DNA of 64,000 nt from assembly GCF_039537005.1 (NCBI RefSeq), contig NZ_BAAAZR010000039.1, positions 1 through 64,000 of the forward strand, read 5' to 3'. Positions 42,756-51,224 of this stretch are shown here, one piece after another. Origin of the DNA: Sphaerisporangium flaviroseum (GTDB taxonomy: Bacteria > Actinomycetota > Actinomycetes > Streptosporangiales > Streptosporangiaceae). The notes under the pieces were generated by a model. That model saw nothing but the letters and a program-made list of their open reading frames with translations, did no database searches and was not told the DNA's origin. The position numbers were made by a program, and so were the translations under genes. The first letter of the stretch is position 1. Every line of letters starts with the position of its first letter.

Positions 42756-43253
42756 GTGAACACACCGCAGCAGCCGCAGCCCGCCGTTCCGCCTCGGCCC
42801 GGCTACTATCCCGACCCCGGCGGCCAGCCGTGCCTGCGCTGGTGGGACGGCGGCCGCTGGACGTCCGAGACGGCTCCGCCACCCCCGCAGGCACCTCCGC
42901 CGGCCGCGCCCCGGCCGTCGAAGGGTTCGGCGGGAAAATGGCTCGCCGTCATCGGAGTCGTTCTCGCCCTGGCGGCCCTGGGGTGGCTGGTTCCGACAGC
43001 GGTGGCGCTCTTCGGGGATGCCAACCCGGTGGTGCTCGTCATGCCGGGGGACAAGGAGGTTAAACGGAACCAGGTGGTCCAGATCCTCGACGAACTCGCT
43101 ACGTACGTCAACGTGAAGGCCGGAGACGCGGACTCCACTGAACGCTGGACCTTCTGCGATGCGATTCCGCCCGCTTTTGTGAAGGCCGGGATAGAGGCTC
43201 GGTATCCCTCAGGTGAGGGAGCATTCGTCGGGGCGTGCGTCGACGCTCGCTGA
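42756..43253 (+). CDS. DUF2510-domain membrane-anchored protein
   Basis: 165 aa. The N-terminus has the actinobacterial DUF2510 motif (PGYYPDPGGQPCLRWWDGGRWT, about 15-36), followed by a Pro-rich linker, one transmembrane helix (about 62-85) and an extracytoplasmic domain with two cysteines (FCDAIPPA, GACVDAR). Such proteins are common in actinomycetes and of unknown function. GTG 42756 follows GGAGAGAAGCA. Confidence 0.78.
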   Translation: MNTPQQPQPAVPPRPGYYPDPGGQPCLRWWDGGRWTSETAPPPPQAPPPAAPRPSKGSAGKWLAVIGVVLALAALGWLVPTAVALFGDANPVVLVMPGDKEVKRNQVVQILDELATYVNVKAGDADSTERWTFCDAIPPAFVKAGIEARYPSGEGAFVGACVDAR

Positions 43254-43260
43254 TCTGTCG

Positions 43261-44196
43261 CTATGAGCGCCGGGTCCAGCCCGGCGCCCAGGTCCCGGCG
43301 GCGTCGTGACCGGCCGCCGTGGCGGCGAGGTGGGCGCGGAGGGTGGCCAGCGCCGGGTGGGGGTTGTCGCGGTGCCACAAAAGCGAGTGCGGGTAGACGG
43401 GCGTCGGGTCGGTCACCGGGATGCGGCGCAGGCCGTGGTCGGCGGGCCACACCAGGCGGGTCTGCTCGCCCATGAAGGTGGCCAGGGCCGGGGTGTCGGC
43501 GATGGTGTCGAGGAGCGCGTCGGAGCCGAAGTTGGGGCCGGTCGCCTCGATGGCGAGGCCGAACTCGGCGACGAGATCGTCATAGTAGGCGGCCCACTCG
43601 GTACCGGGGACGATCCCCGGCATCCAGATCCGGTGCCCGGCGAGCTGAGCGACGGTCACCGACCGGGAGCCCGCCAGCGCGTGGGCGGGCCCGGTGAGGA
43701 GCTGGAGCGCCTCGTCGAGCACCCGGACGGACTCGATGTCCTCGGGAAGGAGCCGGCCGGGCACGGCGACGGCGCGGAAGGACGCGTCGATCACACCGGA
43801 CCGGATGGCGGCGACGGCCGTCTCGATATCGAACAGCATCACCACGTCGAGCTCGATCTCGGGGTGCGCGCGGTGGAAGCCGCGCATCAGGCCCGACGCC
43901 CCGCTGCGTGAGGCGATCACGTCGACGCGCAGCGGACGGCTGCCGGCGCGCACAGACGCGACCGCGCGCTCGGCGACGCGCAGCAGCTCGCGGGCGTGGG
44001 GCAGGAACGCCTGCCCGTCAATGGTGAGCTCGGCGCCGCGCGGGGTGCGGGTGAACAGCCGCACGCCGAGGATGCGCTCCAGCGCGGCGATGCGCTTGGA
44101 GACGGCCTGCTGGGTGACCGCCAGCTCGGCGGCGGCCTCCTGGAACCGCCCCGCGTCGGCGGCGGCGACGAAGGTCCGGACGGAGTCGAGGTCCAT
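43261..44196 (-). CDS. LysR-family transcriptional regulator
   Basis: 311 aa. N-terminal winged helix-turn-helix (about 1-60: LDSVRTFVAAADAGRFQEAAAELAVTQQAVSKRI) and a periplasmic-binding-like effector domain (about 85-295). Divergent from an MFS transporter with a 133-bp intergenic region that holds an inverted repeat, so it probably controls that transporter in response to a compound it exports. Confidence 0.92.
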   Translation of the reverse strand: MDLDSVRTFVAAADAGRFQEAAAELAVTQQAVSKRIAALERILGVRLFTRTPRGAELTIDGQAFLPHARELLRVAERAVASVRAGSRPLRVDVIASRSGASGLMRGFHRAHPEIELDVVMLFDIETAVAAIRSGVIDASFRAVAVPGRLLPEDIESVRVLDEALQLLTGPAHALAGSRSVTVAQLAGHRIWMPGIVPGTEWAAYYDDLVAEFGLAIEATGPNFGSDALLDTIADTPALATFMGEQTRLVWPADHGLRRIPVTDPTPVYPHSLLWHRDNPHPALATLRAHLAATAAGHDAAGTWAPGWTRRS

Positions 44197-44213
44197 GCGG
44201 ACACCCTAGGGGT

Positions 44214-44228
44214 ACAACCGTTCGTTGT
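44214..44228. promoter_or_regulatory. Candidate LysR operator
   Basis: The inverted repeat ACAAC-N5-GTTGT lies 18 bp upstream of the LysR start in the divergent LysR/MFS control region. Its size and dyad fit LysR-type boxes. Binding is inferred. Confidence 0.4.
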
Positions 44229-44329
44229 GGCCGACGACCTTGTGGTTGTTTGATCCCTGGGTATGGCGCGCGCTTTGATACGTCCGATCGCGGATCGGTT
44301 GTGCGGGTGAGCAGCGGGGGGCGTCGGGC

Positions 44330-45550
44330 GTGAGGAGCGGACATCGGCTGGGGCGGCGCTTCGGGTGGCTCTGGGGAGCGTACGGGACCAGCGCGCTCGG
44401 TACGTGGCTCGCCTTCGGCGCGTTCCCGCTGATCGCCATTCAGGTATTGCACGCCGGACCGGCCGAGGTCGCCGCGCTCTCCTGCGTGGGGGCTCTGGTG
44501 GGCGCGGTCGTGGCGGTGCCGCTCGGCCCGTGGGTGGAGTTCCGCCGCAAGCGGCAGGTGCTGATCGCCATGGACCTGGTGCGGTTCGCGGCGCTGCTGA
44601 CGATCCCCACCGCGTTCGCGCTCGGTGTGCTCACCTTGCTTCAGCTCCTGCTGGTCTCGGCCATCGTCGCGGCGGCCGACATCACCTTCCGCGCCGCCTC
44701 CGGCGCGTACCTGAAGACGCTGCTGCGGGCCGAGGACCTGCTGGTCGCCAACGCCCGATTCGAGTCCACGGCCTGGACGACCACGATCATCGGACCACCG
44801 CTGGGCGGCGCGGCGATCGGGCTCCTCGGCCCGGTGGCGACGGTGGTGGCCGACGCGGTCAGCTACCTGCTGTCGGCCCTGGGCATCGGCGCGATGGGCG
44901 GGCACGAGCCGCGGCCCCGGCGCCGGGAGGCCGCGCGCATGCGGGCCGGGGACCTGCTCGACGGTTGGCGGTACATCCTCGCCGACGCGACGCTGCGCCG
45001 GCTGCTCTTCAACACCGCCTGGTTCAACGGCCTGGTGATGGCCACCCAGCCGCTGCTGGCCGTCCTGATGCTCGGCCACCTCGGGTTCGCACCGTGGCAG
45101 TACGGCCTCGCCTTCGCCGCGCCCTCGATCGGCGGGCTGCTCGGTTCGCGGCTGGCCCGACCGCTCGTCACCTGGTTCGGGCAGCACCAGGTCCTGGTCG
45201 TGGCCGGGGCGCTGCGCGCGCTCTGGCCCGTCGGCCTGGCCTTCCTGGGGCCGGGCACCGGAGGGCTGCTGCTGGTGATGGGCGTCGAGCTCGGGCTCAT
45301 CTTCTGCTGCGGGGTCTTCAACCCCGTCTGCGCCACCTACCGCCTCGAGCGCACCGCGACCCACCGGGTCGCCCGCGTGCTGTCCGCCTGGGCGGTGACG
45401 ACCAAGGCCTCGACCGCGCTCCTGACGGCCGTCTGGGGCGTGCTGGGCGGCCTGCTCGGCCCGCGTACGGCCATCGGCCTGGCCGGCGTGCTCCTGCTGG
45501 CGACCCCGCTGCTGCTCCCCGGCCGCCCTTCTCTCCGCGCCGGAGTGTGA
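44330..45550 (+). CDS. MFS transporter
   Basis: 406 aa with 12 hydrophobic segments in two halves of about six, linked by a basic loop around residue 190-205 (PRPRRREAARMR). It resembles the 12-TM MFS drug-efflux branch with an FRRKRQVLIAMD loop after helix 2. GTG 44330. Divergent from the LysR regulator. Outside the biosynthetic core by 2.7 kb, so it is probably unrelated. Confidence 0.88.
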   Translation: MRSGHRLGRRFGWLWGAYGTSALGTWLAFGAFPLIAIQVLHAGPAEVAALSCVGALVGAVVAVPLGPWVEFRRKRQVLIAMDLVRFAALLTIPTAFALGVLTLLQLLLVSAIVAAADITFRAASGAYLKTLLRAEDLLVANARFESTAWTTTIIGPPLGGAAIGLLGPVATVVADAVSYLLSALGIGAMGGHEPRPRRREAARMRAGDLLDGWRYILADATLRRLLFNTAWFNGLVMATQPLLAVLMLGHLGFAPWQYGLAFAAPSIGGLLGSRLARPLVTWFGQHQVLVVAGALRALWPVGLAFLGPGTGGLLLVMGVELGLIFCCGVFNPVCATYRLERTATHRVARVLSAWAVTTKASTALLTAVWGVLGGLLGPRTAIGLAGVLLLATPLLLPGRPSLRAGV

Positions 45551-45552
45551 GG

Positions 45553-46188
45553 TCAGGGTTTCGCGTTCCGGTCGAGGCCGAGCGTGGCGATGAGGTCTTC
45601 GTGGAGCTCGAACCAGACACGATGGCAGGAGTCGATGTCGGTGCGGTCTACCCAGGCGCCCTCTCCGGCTCGGGCGCGCGCCAGGGCCGTGGTGAATCGT
45701 GTGTCGTAACCGCGGAACCGTGTGAGGACGCTCCCGAGCCGCTCTGCGAGTGGCGGGAGTGCGCGGTCGATGCCCGCGAGCTCGTGGAGGACTCCCGCGT
45801 CCCAAGCGGGATCGGAGTGGTCGTTGATGGCGAGCCGATCGCCGGCGGTGGGCCGGAGCTGCCAATCGGTGCAGGCTCGTAGCAGGAGGGCGTTCAGCGG
45901 GAGGAACCCGCGGTAGACGTCACGGACCTCGTCGGCACCGCCGACGCGTGCGAGCTCGGCCGCGAGCCGGCGCTCGTTCTCGGTGCGGCCCGATTCGGTC
46001 AGCGACCAGCCTCCGGTGCCGGCGAAGGCGGTGTGCTGGACCCACCCACGTGCCTCGGCGTCGTGCAGCATCTCTTTGGTCTCGGCCGTATCGAGCCCGT
46101 ACCGCTGAGCGATCACCGGGGTGTCCGCGTACCCGGTGACGCGCACGGCGTGCAGGACCAGCAGGTCGGGCGGGGAGTCCCGCGTCAC
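45553..46188 (-). CDS. Winged-helix regulator, 211 aa (second gene of pair)
   Basis: The GTG start overlaps the stop of the preceding gene (GTGA). The N-terminal part (about 5-75) looks like a winged helix: LLVLHAVRVTGYADTPVIAQRYGLD, MLHDAEARGWV, GWSLTESGR. The C-terminal part is helical with Trp/Asp-rich motifs and no known family. It is encoded with a helix-turn-helix partner and divergent from the PEP-utilising enzyme, so both may regulate that gene. Confidence 0.72.
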   Translation of the reverse strand: MTRDSPPDLLVLHAVRVTGYADTPVIAQRYGLDTAETKEMLHDAEARGWVQHTAFAGTGGWSLTESGRTENERRLAAELARVGGADEVRDVYRGFLPLNALLLRACTDWQLRPTAGDRLAINDHSDPAWDAGVLHELAGIDRALPPLAERLGSVLTRFRGYDTRFTTALARARAGEGAWVDRTDIDSCHRVWFELHEDLIATLGLDRNAKP

Positions 46189-46580
46189 GAGCCGGCGTCC
46201 TGTCGCGCTGCCAGGCGGGTGTACCACTGCTGGCACGCCTGCGGGGAGTTGAAGCCCATCGCGTGCGCCATCTGCGCCCAGGTCAGTCCGGCGCCGCGGG
46301 CCATGAACAGCAGGGCGGCCTCGAGTCCTTCGACCTCGGCGCGTGCGGCGGGCAGGAGGGCGAGCGCGCTCAGGATGCCCTGCGGGTCCAGGTCGGCGCA
46401 GCGCCAGACGGCGAACTGCGCGAGGTCGACCGCAGACGGCGGGGCGGGCGAAGGGCGCCAGGGGCGGGCGTCGAGCACATCTGCGCCCAGGCTCAGAAGA
46501 TGCTCACGCGCGTGCTGCTCATGGCGGGCCTGGATGTGGTCGGTGCGCATGCTGTGAGCGATGTCGTGCTTGCGTGGCAT
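46185..46580 (-). CDS. Small helix-turn-helix protein
   Basis: About 131 aa. The C-terminal part (ALLFMARGAGLTWAQMAHAMGFNSPQACQQWY) is a helix-turn-helix of a type common in actinomycetes; the N-terminal part is His/Arg rich (MPRKHDIAHSMRTDHIQARHEQHAREHLL). The frame is open to an ATG at 46598; I prefer ATG 46580. Translationally coupled to the next regulator, and its 5' side faces a perfect dyad at 46606. Confidence 0.7.
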   Translation of the reverse strand: MPRKHDIAHSMRTDHIQARHEQHAREHLLSLGADVLDARPWRPSPAPPSAVDLAQFAVWRCADLDPQGILSALALLPAARAEVEGLEAALLFMARGAGLTWAQMAHAMGFNSPQACQQWYTRLAARQDAGS

Positions 46581-46605
46581 GCAACTCACCCTGCACAATC
46601 AACGG

Positions 46606-46620
46606 ATTATTGTCAATAAT
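46606..46620. promoter_or_regulatory. Operator dyad in divergent promoter region
   Basis: ATTATTG-T-CAATAAT is a perfect 7-bp inverted repeat in an AT-rich island between the divergent helix-turn-helix gene and the PEP-utilising gene. On the minus strand it contains TTGACA, a good -35. Probably the binding site of one of the two small regulators. Confidence 0.55.
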
Positions 46621-46640
46621 ATGTTGAAAGGTTGGGGTGG

Positions 46641-47888
46641 GTGATCGTACCCCTCATGGACGCTGTCGCCGACACCTGCGGGGGCAAGGCCGGCGCACTC
46701 GGTGCGCTGCTCCGCGCGGGTCTGCCGGTTCCTGACGGCTTCGTCGTCTCGTTCGCGGCCTACCTCTCCGCCGTCCGCGACCTGGACCTCGGGCGGTTCG
46801 CCGGCGAGCCGGACGATCTCGACGCGGCGAGGAGGGTGATCGAGGCCCGTCCGGTCGACGCCACCCTGATCGGCGCGCTGGGACGCGCACTCGACGAGCT
46901 CGGCGATCCGCCCGTGGCGGTAAGATCATCGGCGGCGAATGAAGACACCGCTCAGGCATCGGCGGCCGGTCAGCACGACAGCTTCCTTGCCGTACACGGA
47001 CTCATCAAGGTCGCCGATGCCGTACGTGCCTGCTGGGCCTCGCTGTTCTCTCCACGTGCCATCGACTACCGGGGCGCCTCCGGCCGCGACGACCGGCCGT
47101 CCGGCGATCCTGTGATGGCCGTCATCGTCCAACGCCACCTGGACGCCGAGGTGTCCGGGGTCATGTTCACCCCCGCGGACCCGGACGACGCCACCCGGAT
47201 CGAGGCGTCCTGGGGCCTCGGCCCCAGCATCGTCGGGGGCACGGTCACCCCCGACGCCTACCGCGTCGCCGACGACGGGTCGGTCACCCGTACCCTCGCG
47301 AGCAAAGAGACCCGCCTTGACCGGCGCGGCACGCAGCTCGTCATCCGCGAAGTGCCCACCCGTGCCCGGGACCGACCGACGATCGACGACGCGACCGCCA
47401 CGCAGCTCGCCAAACTGGGCAGGGAGATGGCCGCCGTACTCGGTGGGCCGCAGGACATCGAATGGGCGATCGCCGACGGCCGCACCTGGATTCTGCAAGC
47501 ACGGCCGGTCACCGCCGCACCCCCACCACCATCGGCGCCTTCCACTGTCTCGGACACCCCGGTCGCCGCACTCACCGGAACACCCGGCAGCCGCGGTACC
47601 GTGACCGGCACCGCGAGAATCGTGCGCGGCCCCGGCGACTTCGCGCGCGTGCGCCCCGGCGACATCCTCGTCTGCCCCTTCACCGACCCCGCTTGGACGC
47701 CGCTGCTGCGCATCGCGGCCGGCGTCATCACCGAAACCGGAGGCGTGCTCTCCCACGCCGCGATCGTCGCTCGCGAGCACGCCATCCCGGCCGTGCTCGG
47801 CGTCCCGAACGTGACCGGCAGGCTCCACGACGGCACCATCATCACCATCGACGGCACCACCGGCACTGTCACGCGGGCCAACGCGTGA
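46641..47888 (+). CDS. PEP-utilising enzyme (PPDK-N ATP-binding plus PEP-mobile His domain), compact RPH-like
   Basis: About 415 aa. Residues about 5-290 form the PEP synthase/PPDK N-terminal ATP-grasp domain (GGKAGALGALLRAGLPVPDGF, VRSSAANED, GVMFTPADP, DIEWAIADGRTWILQARPV), and residues about 320-415 the mobile phosphohistidine domain with the catalytic His in TGGVLSHAAIVAREH. The long central substrate domain of rifampin phosphotransferase is missing, so rifampin modification is not indicated; another protein may supply the acceptor. TTG 46632 and GTG 46641 both follow GAAAGG; 46641 has better spacing. Divergent from two small regulators and followed by a phosphatase gene. Confidence 0.8.
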   Translation: MIVPLMDAVADTCGGKAGALGALLRAGLPVPDGFVVSFAAYLSAVRDLDLGRFAGEPDDLDAARRVIEARPVDATLIGALGRALDELGDPPVAVRSSAANEDTAQASAAGQHDSFLAVHGLIKVADAVRACWASLFSPRAIDYRGASGRDDRPSGDPVMAVIVQRHLDAEVSGVMFTPADPDDATRIEASWGLGPSIVGGTVTPDAYRVADDGSVTRTLASKETRLDRRGTQLVIREVPTRARDRPTIDDATATQLAKLGREMAAVLGGPQDIEWAIADGRTWILQARPVTAAPPPPSAPSTVSDTPVAALTGTPGSRGTVTGTARIVRGPGDFARVRPGDILVCPFTDPAWTPLLRIAAGVITETGGVLSHAAIVAREHAIPAVLGVPNVTGRLHDGTIITIDGTTGTVTRANA

Positions 47889-48015
47889 CCGATCATCCTC
47901 GGTCTCTCCCAGACCAAGAGCCGCCCTCTCAGGCATCCCGGCTCCGAACCCACACCTATGGATCGGAAGGAGATGGGACGCGGGCACGCCAAGGACACCG
48001 CGTCCCTGACCACTC

Positions 48016-48630
48016 ATGACAACGCGACACCTCTACATAGCACGCCACGGCGCGGCCGACGCGTTCGGGCAGCTCACCGGCGTCGGGCGCCGGCAGGCCG
48101 GCCTGCTGGGCGAACGGCTCGCCGACGTACCGGTCGACGCCGTGTGGCACTCCCCGCTCCCACGCGCCGTCGCGAGCGCGCACGAAATCGCCCGGCATCT
48201 CCCGAACGTGCCCGTGACCGAGGCAGCCGAACTCGTCGACCACGTGCCCTACGTTCCCAGTGCGGCCGAAACGCCCCCGGCCTGGGCCGGTTTCTTCGAC
48301 GGTTACGACGACGCCGAGGTGGCCTCGGGCCATAGACTCGCCGAGGCGCTGGTCGCCCGGTTCGCGAAGGTCCCCGACCCGGCCACGAAAGAGACCCGGC
48401 CCGATACACACGAAGTCCTGGTGACGCACGCCTTCCAGATCGCGTGGCTGATGCGGCACGCCCTGGACGCGCCGCCATCCCGGTGGCTCGGACTGAACAG
48501 CGCCAACACCGCTCTGACCGTCATCGAGTACCGCAACGGCCTGCCCCCCGCGATCGTGATGTTCAACGACATGAGCCACCTCCCGCCCGACCTGCGCTGG
48601 ACCGGGTTCCCCGAACGCACGAGGCCGTGA
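48016..48630 (+). CDS. Histidine phosphatase superfamily protein
   Basis: 204 aa. The N-terminal motif is YIARHGAAD (RHG), later HSPLPRAVASAHEI and the second His in VTHAFQIAWL, as in phosphoglycerate-mutase-like phosphatases. It lies 127 bp after the PEP-utilising gene in the same direction, so it may remove a phosphate group that enzyme adds. Convergent with the caspase-operon genes. Confidence 0.87.
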   Translation: MTTRHLYIARHGAADAFGQLTGVGRRQAGLLGERLADVPVDAVWHSPLPRAVASAHEIARHLPNVPVTEAAELVDHVPYVPSAAETPPAWAGFFDGYDDAEVASGHRLAEALVARFAKVPDPATKETRPDTHEVLVTHAFQIAWLMRHALDAPPSRWLGLNSANTALTVIEYRNGLPPAIVMFNDMSHLPPDLRWTGFPERTRP

Positions 48631-48645
48631 CGTGGCTCGTCTGGG

Positions 48646-50079
48646 TCACGGCGGCGGCAGCTGCCCCCGGCGCGCCCGGTCGCGAGCGAACGCCAGCGGA
48701 CCGGAGTCCTCGGCGACCCACGAGTACCAGATGTCGGTCCGGTTGGCCGCGGCCGCGGCGGCGAAGAGGTCGGTGAACTCCCGGCCGTCGGCCAGCCGGA
48801 CGGTGCCGTGCGGTGTCATCTGCGCCTCGGCCGGGCCGATCACCGGAGGCGGATTCAGCCACAGCGACGTGCCGGCCTCGACGAGGCCCAGCGGGACGAG
48901 GTCGGCCACCGCGACGTCGTACACGATGGCCAGTCCGCGACGCGAGCGAGGCAGGCCGTAGGCCGGCGCGGTCGACGCGACCGACGGGCCGGAGCCGAGG
49001 AAGCTGGTAGTGGGCTGGGTCAGATCCGCTGCCGCCACGAACGGCCGGATCCGGTCCAGCGCGTCGCGGATCTCCGGGTCGGCGCCCTCGGCCTGGAAGT
49101 CGAACAGCTTCAGACCCGAAACCAGCAGGCGGAGCCCCTCGGTGTAGACGGGAAGCCCCCGTTCGACGGTCACGAGCAGCAACTCGCGGGCCTCGTCGAG
49201 ACGGGCGGGAACCGGTTCGCGGGACTCCTGCTGCTCCCGGATCAGCTGCCACGCGTGGATCAGCGCGCCGTCGGGCATCCACTGCATCCAGTTCGCGAGA
49301 TTCCGGGGCCAGTTGTGCAGCCGTTCCAGGCTGCTCGTGCGAAGCAGGAAGTAGCCACCGACCGCTGCCCCCGCCGGATTCGTCGTCTTGCGATTAAGCA
49401 GGTCTTCGGCCTGGTCACTGATCAGCCCGGCGTGTGTCACGGCCCCGGCGGTCAGGTACCCCAGGGTCGCCTCGGCGAGGTTGTCTTCGGTCGCCACGGT
49501 CAGCGTGACGTTGGGCGTCTGCTCGTCGCCCGCCGGTTGCACGGTCACTTCCAGCTCCTCGGCGGCGGGCAGCGAGACCATTCGCCACGGGATCCGCGGT
49601 CCGCCGATCTGCAGCATGTGGGGCCGGCGACCGGTGGGGAACACATAAGCGACCGCGTCGTCGTCCCAGTGGGCGACCGCATCCGGCCAGGCACCCACAC
49701 CCCACACACCGTCGACACGCGTCCACAGTCGAACCCAGAGCGACTGGAAGCCGGGCTCGGTGAACCTGCGGCCGCCGCCGGCCGGCCCGCTCTTGAGTAC
49801 CACCGTGCGTTGCATCGACTCGTGCGGTGAGATCTCCCAGAGGGCGATGTCGTGGTCGGGAGAGCCGGGCGCGGAGGTGACCGTCTCCGTCAGCCGGTCG
49901 CCCGATGGCAGCGTCACCTGCAGCGCGTACTGGCCGGCCGGCAGGTCGAAGCTGGAGCGTTGGTTCACGCGGACGGTGCGCTGGTCGACCACGTGAAGGC
50001 CGTCGTCCAGCACGTCGACCACCACCGGAACGCCCCGCAGGGCCTGCTCGTGGGTCCGCAGGTTGAGATGAAAGCTCAT
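48646..50079 (-). CDS. Hypothetical protein, third gene of caspase-like operon
   Basis: 477 aa from ATG 50079, overlapping the caspase-like stop (ATGA). The N-terminal part (about 1-130) is beta-rich (MSFHLNLRTHEQALRGVPVVVDVLDDGLHVVDQ, AGQYALQVTLPSGDRL) and resembles small carboxypeptidase-regulatory or Ig-like folds that also end the caspase-like protein. The rest is mostly helical with no known motif (LERLHNWPRNLANWMQWMPDG). Probably a partner or effector of the caspase-like protein. Function not recognised. Confidence 0.7.
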   Translation of the reverse strand: MSFHLNLRTHEQALRGVPVVVDVLDDGLHVVDQRTVRVNQRSSFDLPAGQYALQVTLPSGDRLTETVTSAPGSPDHDIALWEISPHESMQRTVVLKSGPAGGGRRFTEPGFQSLWVRLWTRVDGVWGVGAWPDAVAHWDDDAVAYVFPTGRRPHMLQIGGPRIPWRMVSLPAAEELEVTVQPAGDEQTPNVTLTVATEDNLAEATLGYLTAGAVTHAGLISDQAEDLLNRKTTNPAGAAVGGYFLLRTSSLERLHNWPRNLANWMQWMPDGALIHAWQLIREQQESREPVPARLDEARELLLVTVERGLPVYTEGLRLLVSGLKLFDFQAEGADPEIRDALDRIRPFVAAADLTQPTTSFLGSGPSVASTAPAYGLPRSRRGLAIVYDVAVADLVPLGLVEAGTSLWLNPPPVIGPAEAQMTPHGTVRLADGREFTDLFAAAAAANRTDIWYSWVAEDSGPLAFARDRARRGQLPPP

Positions 50080-51224
50080 CGGCCGACCGTCCTCAGCGTC
50101 TGCGCCGTGGTCGGCGGATTGATCAGTTCGGTTCGGCTCACCGCGTCGTAGGTGTGGTCCTCGAACTCCGCGCCGATCCGGTAATACCCGGCCTTGACGG
50201 TGACCTTCCATTTCTCCGGCATCGGCGGCGTGCGTACGGCGCGTCCGGAGTGTTGCGGCTCGTAGAACAGCGTCGCCCGGCCGAGCGCGGGCTCGGGTAC
50301 GCAGGCCAGCGTGAGCTCGACGTCCGGGGGACCGTCGAGGCGGTAGAGCACCGTGGGCAGGAACGCGGGACCCTTCGCGGTGGGCATCGGCCGTCCGGCC
50401 TCGGCCTCCACCAGGCTGTCGATCGCCATCGCGATGCGATCGGTGCGCACCACCCAGTCGGCGAATTCGTCGGTGAGCGCCGCGCCGCCCTTCAACGCTT
50501 TTATCAGGGCCGCCGTGAAGTACGAGACGTTCTTGGGCCGGCTCCGGGCGGTCGCGAACGGCGTTGAGGATTGCAGCGTGAGGTCGTGATCGCAGCGTCG
50601 CCGGCGCGTGGCGTCCGGCCGGTCGAGCGGATCCGCCGTCGCCCCGCCGAGGGGTGCGGTCACCCCGGGGACCACCTCGCGGCAGGCGTCGATGAAGAAG
50701 CACTGCGTGCGAGGCGGACGCTGCAGGAATCCGGCGCGGGTGCTGTCGAACGCGAACGCGCCGCGGAAGTGGTTCCCCTCGTACCGGCCGAAGTCGCTGG
50801 CCAGCAGCAGCTGTTCCTCGCTCTGCAGGCCGTGCCCGCAGAAGTAGAAGACGGCGACGTTGTTCTCGTCGGTCGCGCAGCGCTCCTTCCAGGCGTCATA
50901 GGCCTCGGTGATCGAGTCGATGGTCGCGTCGGGAAAGCCGACCCCCGGTCCGCCGGGATCGGGATCCGCCGGCGCCGGAGAGATCCGGAGGTCGATCGAG
51001 GCGAGTGGGGCAGCCCACCGGATCGGATCGCTCTCGCGGAGCCAGTTCGCGAACTCCAACGCGGATCGGGGCGGCGAGGTGAGCTGACCCAGGTTCCCGT
51101 AGCGCAACGGATCCGCGATCGTCCGGCCGCCGCCATGGGGCAGGTGTGCATAGCCGCCGACCCCGATGACCAGCGCATGCATAGCCGGTCCCGGCCGGTC
51201 GGCCTCGAAGAACATCCGCGTCAT
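50076..51224 (-). CDS. Caspase-like (C14) cysteine peptidase
   Basis: 382 aa. Residues about 15-280 have the caspase fold: ALVIGVGGY, the catalytic His131 in VFYFCGHGLQ and Cys181 in CFFIDACREV. The C-terminal about 90 residues are beta-rich (VELTLACVPEPAL, WKVTVKAGYYRIG), like the N-terminus of the following protein. ATGA overlap with the upstream hydrolase gene and with the downstream gene gives a tight three-gene operon. Bacterial caspase-like proteins with such partners are frequently part of conflict or cell-suicide systems; no phage trigger is visible here. Confidence 0.85.
   Translation of the reverse strand: MTRMFFEADRPGPAMHALVIGVGGYAHLPHGGGRTIADPLRYGNLGQLTSPPRSALEFANWLRESDPIRWAAPLASIDLRISPAPADPDPGGPGVGFPDATIDSITEAYDAWKERCATDENNVAVFYFCGHGLQSEEQLLLASDFGRYEGNHFRGAFAFDSTRAGFLQRPPRTQCFFIDACREVVPGVTAPLGGATADPLDRPDATRRRRCDHDLTLQSSTPFATARSRPKNVSYFTAALIKALKGGAALTDEFADWVVRTDRIAMAIDSLVEAEAGRPMPTAKGPAFLPTVLYRLDGPPDVELTLACVPEPALGRATLFYEPQHSGRAVRTPPMPEKWKVTVKAGYYRIGAEFEDHTYDAVSRTELINPPTTAQTLRTVGR

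Noticed and set aside
46641..47888. Rifampin phosphotransferase
   Set aside because: The large rifampin-binding domain is missing and no rifampin-associated element is visible upstream; only the ATP-grasp and His domains are present.
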